Assembly (NCBI GenBank): GCA_947044365.1
Contig: OX345639.1
Coordinates: 1,313,001 to 1,377,000 of the forward strand
Source of the DNA: Petrosia ficiformis
Taxonomy: Eukaryota; Porifera; Demospongiae; Haplosclerida; Petrosiidae
Direction: 5' to 3'
Length of the DNA stretch: 64,000 nt
Each line of letters begins with the position of its first letter. The first letter of the stretch is position 1. Both the position numbers and the translations under genes were made by a program. The notes below the pieces were generated by a model. The model ran no database searches, had not been told where the DNA came from, and was given only the letters and a program-made list of their open reading frames with translations. Of this stretch, positions 60,201 through 64,000 are shown one piece after another.

Positions 60201-61249
60201 CCATAGCCATACTCATTTACTGAGTTATGCATGGCATGTATATTGTCTATATTGAACGTGTTGTTAAATGCATTACCCTTGATGAAGATACACAATGCTG
60301 CCCCACCTTTTCCTATGCCCCTAAAACTATTTCTCATATGTTGTTGACGTTTCGTATTATTAGGAAGTGGAAATGATGTAACTATGTTGTTACAGAAGGA
60401 ACAGTTATTTATATTATAATGGCTGTTATTAATACAGGTTGGACATACAAGAGGAGGTTTGAACCAATGCTTAGAACAATATGTGAATTCAATATATAAT
60501 CCCCCACCTCCAGAGTACTCCTTCACCTCTCGTTCAGGTACTCTATTTCCTATGAAAGACGTATTGACAATATTATTCGTACCAAAGCAGTCAAACATGG
60601 ACAACCCTTTTCCTATGCTTTCAAAAAACTTAGAATTCTTCACAGTCACATTATCGCAGTTTGACATATATACTGCAGATCTGAAAAGTTGAGGAGGATC
60701 TGCTAAACTTTCATTCATACTTGTACTGTTGTGAATAACTCCACAGTTAGCAAAAGTTATATCGGTAATCTGTAGACCTGACACCGATATGAAAGTCAAT
60801 CCAGAACTACTGCCTTTTGAGAAACTACTGCAGCTAATGACAGTTTCATATTTGTTTGAACGAAAAGCAATTCCCAGTTTATTCTTAACGATGATGTTTT
60901 CTTGAAGGTGGATTGTACTGTCAAACAAAAGAACAAGGGTATTATTAGTCAGATTTTGAACAGTTTCCTTACTAAGATTAGTAGCATTAAAATCGCAATG
61001 TGCCATTTTGTAGTCATTTTTATGATGTGTGGAAATACAAATGATTTCATTCCAGCCGGTTACGCCAATGATTAGACAAACTGCAATGCTTAGTAGCAAG
61101 TAAGACTGCATAGAAGGATTATACATCATGTTGTGTTGAACTCCAGTACAACTAGAACACGACTTCAGCACACCGATAATAGTGAAAGATGTTATCAACT
61201 GTAGAAAATTCCTTATATGGTGTGAATTTATAGCTAGTGTGTAATACAT
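57263..61249 (-). CDS. Large beta-helix ectodomain/multi-span membrane protein, intronless, 1328 codons
   Basis: One open frame. The more likely start is Met47 (MQSYLLLSIAVCLIIGVTG, signal peptide), although Met1 also leads a hydrophobic stretch. Residues ~70-660 carry repeats of the GGA(V/I/L)xx-F/I..N..-NNS type (GGGGLYIEF, GGAVLVQF, GGGAFDIGF, GGGVTFFSS, GGAVSLIG, GGAIYAFS), the signature of a right-handed parallel beta-helix like polymorphic outer membrane protein repeats, with many N-glycosylation sites. A Cys-rich segment follows (CPPGFLYDKTHKNCTC, ~775-790; GVLCGRCIKGH, ~885). Residues ~910-1300 contain seven to eight hydrophobic spans, with the motif HTWAQPYRN between two of them. The tail is short, basic and then acidic. 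Proteins of this layout are numerous in sponges and some protists; the function is unknown, and adhesion or sensing is inference. No frameshift or stop. Confidence 0.8.
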   Translation of the reverse strand: MYYTLAINSHHIRNFLQLITSFTIIGVLKSCSSCTGVQHNMMYNPSMQSYLLLSIAVCLIIGVTGWNEIICISTHHKNDYKMAHCDFNATNLSKETVQNLTNNTLVLLFDSTIHLQENIIVKNKLGIAFRSNKYETVISCSSFSKGSSSGLTFISVSGLQITDITFANCGVIHNSTSMNESLADPPQLFRSAVYMSNCDNVTVKNSKFFESIGKGLSMFDCFGTNNIVNTSFIGNRVPEREVKEYSGGGGLYIEFTYCSKHWFKPPLVCPTCINNSHYNINNCSFCNNIVTSFPLPNNTKRQQHMRNSFRGIGKGGAALCIFIKGNAFNNTFNIDNIHAMHNSVNEYGYGGAVLVQFQDSPKLNHISFTNSAFSHNNAMNSGGGAFDIGFEFPIQTRDAPKPKNNTIMLMNVFMDHNAAYFGGGVTFFSSSSEDYVNNTIHFINCTWINNNAVFGAAVMIGPQSYGAASSNILPIPEFTYCSFINNTIIEKSYGGTGELKQGIEGAGTLYIKSFTVNFKSSVSFKNNFGSGIYVLDSIIRVTNETTVEFIENEGIFGGAVSLIGASAVQVGNNSILKFTNNSAFSNGGAIYAFSTDKLSSTTFGLCFIQYIDTNPDFGKVTSTFYFEGNKAHERGNSIFVSSLLPCVRNCNMADLSNKYVNESLNCTANFTFANRSLNDSVETEGTVFVPKESHLCLNVIPGKPFKLPVTMKDELGNEQNNPLLRAFVQNNENSSIHLEFAQTADNYLNIFGKPGDTATLKIETVSFHNISLKLNITVSECPPGFLYDKTHKNCTCAASSATSDYNAIFACDNNEFKAWLNVGFWVGYPDKSKYTASHLTTATCPLGFCKEHSDNENLHITLPQDPKQLDKTICFEQNRTGVLCGRCIKGHSVFYHSYRYKCGTNKNCKYGLLFYLISEIIPLTIIFTVIIILHVNFTSGYLNGFVLFAQMIDSLSLSANGGVLIISEIQSYMLDVLHLVYSPFNLDLFHLENLSFCLFQNANFLQIASIKYVTLLYALFLVITLVFIMRCSCCYKLQLICFQTRITRSSSLINGLSAFLVLCYSQCNRACYRILNMAWLHGAGDRYMKTPRVFRMGDLEFMGKEHIGYAFLALFFLTTLIIIPPLFLIIEPISYKLLPENVFDWRKVRYFCSKFNSIRPFLDSLQGCFKDNYRYFAGFYLIYRSIPDFTFAIVNSRLEVFTIVQFLLIFMLALHTWAQPYRNSIHNHIDTVIFTNMLIINTLTYFRYFESQSTPFAYLLSIATYIQLFLAYIPIAILFLVTAICVTHKCWRKKQRSEDELPDLIMSREELTSISSSYHRRSYKSFNT

Positions 61250-62233
61250 TTGATAACACTTGTTGTGTAAATATTTTCTTTTAGTGAAACGATCATTGTA
61301 CTATACATAAAATACTAAGTTATTGTCACCATTTTGAAAACTGAGAAAATTGCAAGAAATGATATTAATATTGTTTATTGAAGATAATAATCATATTGAA
61401 ACAAATACTTTACTTGTTTTCTAAACAATAAGTTCCCAAAAGAAAACAATGAATTTGTGGTGACTGTAAAATAAACTTAATAATTATTAGTGGTTAATTA
61501 AATTTAATACTAACCAGGAAGGGAAATACCCAACCAGAAGTTAAACAGGAAATGTGGTCATAAAAATACTGTCCCTTTAAATTCCAAACAAGATTCAATT
61601 CCCTAGCTTTTCATTCCAGAAAATGTTAGTTTCCATGCACACATGTATACATTACATCGTCATGACGATTTCATGGGATTATTAAATGAATGTAATTAAC
61701 ATTTAGAGAAATAACCATGGTTTTCAGTATTACATATAAAAATCATTAAATATACCAGCTGGGGATGAAATTCTCGATACGTGAATCATCCACAAAAAAA
61801 TGTGAAGGATAACAAGATATAATTATAACATAAATACAATTTTCAAGCAAATGAATACACATAATTACATACTAAATGAGGTAAATATTTATTTTTAATT
61901 TTTCAAAGTTGTATACAGGATTTAATTATATTCTCATAAATACAATGTCATGTATGTGTTGTATACTTATAACGAGGGTACACCAGTTACTCTATCACCA
62001 CTTGTGGCATTTCAAAATACATTAAATCTGAACAAAAATTATATTAATACTATTATACACAAAAAAAGGAAAAAAACAATATAATTATATGAACAAAAAC
62101 TTTCGTCTACTGACTTTCACACGTTTATTTTGATATGAGGTAATGATATTCAGACAGATGGATCAATGGATAGACAGACAAATGAGACTAGACAATAGCA
62201 ACAGCATTCATATATATATATCATTAAATAACA
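61250..62233. other. Intergenic between beta-helix gene and coiled-coil gene
   Basis: AT-rich upstream region of the beta-helix gene and 3' flank of the next gene. No coding exon, tandem repeat or clear TATA/CCAAT element recognised. Confidence 0.45.
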
Positions 62234-63887
<1,654 letters not shown>

Positions 63888-64000
63888 CTAATAAGGAAGA
63901 AAATTGAAACCAGTAGTAATCTTGTTATCTGAAGTCATAACATCAACAAACTAATACCTTTCATAATAATATTATTTCATTGGTAACATGAAGTGATACA

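Overview
The window reads as the nuclear genome of an early-branching animal, most likely a demosponge of the Amphimedon type. The DNA is very AT-rich. Genes are cut into many short exons with short GT-AG introns, genes sit within about 100-300 bp of each other, tandem repeats and small inverted-repeat elements are abundant, and there are no bacterial operons. The species call is inference from gene families and gene style; no marker gene was compared.

Layout. (1) 51-1977, minus: 5' part of a secreted Ser/Thr-rich mucin-like protein that runs off the left edge. (2) 2105-24243, minus: a gene of about 39 exons that I recognise as FANCA, the Fanconi anaemia group A scaffold protein. Nearly every exon junction was checked for phase; two regions remain unresolved. 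Its introns hold minisatellites, several inverted-repeat elements, a hAT-like transposase scrap and a nested plus-strand gene for a small Cys-rich secreted or surface protein (10893-11692). (3) 24739-25374: a pogo/mariner-like non-autonomous element with TA target-site duplication. (4) About 26-44.6 kb: a repeat-dominated tract with a 110-bp satellite, a 186-bp hairpin-forming satellite, a 31-35.6 kb complex repeat, G-rich minisatellites and other arrays. The only gene candidate is weak (exons at 37163-37187, 26273-26378 and 26054-26105, minus). (5) 44778-54773, minus: an 18-exon gene. Its first two exons encode a signal peptide and end exactly at a 2A ribosome-skipping peptide (CGDVESNPGP). 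Then come twelve symmetric phase 1-1 Pro/Ser/Gln-rich exons, partly tandem-duplicated, and a C-terminal coiled coil with a BED-like zinc finger. (6) 55585-56446, plus: a decayed non-LTR retrotransposon reverse-transcriptase C-terminus. (7) 57263-61249, minus: an intronless 1328-codon gene with signal peptide, long parallel beta-helix ectodomain and about 7-8 membrane spans. (8) 62234-63887, minus: the 3' end of a Ser/Pro-rich coiled-coil protein that continues past the right edge.

The most interesting locus is the 2A gene at 44.8-54.8 kb. A signal peptide followed by a near-perfect 2A motif and then a nuclear-looking, zinc-finger protein suggests one mRNA giving two differently targeted products. 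2A-like signal sequences have been described in sea urchin NLR proteins; here the arrangement sits on a different, lineage-specific gene. All gene models are read by eye from ORFs, splice signals and phase, so exon ends are predictions.
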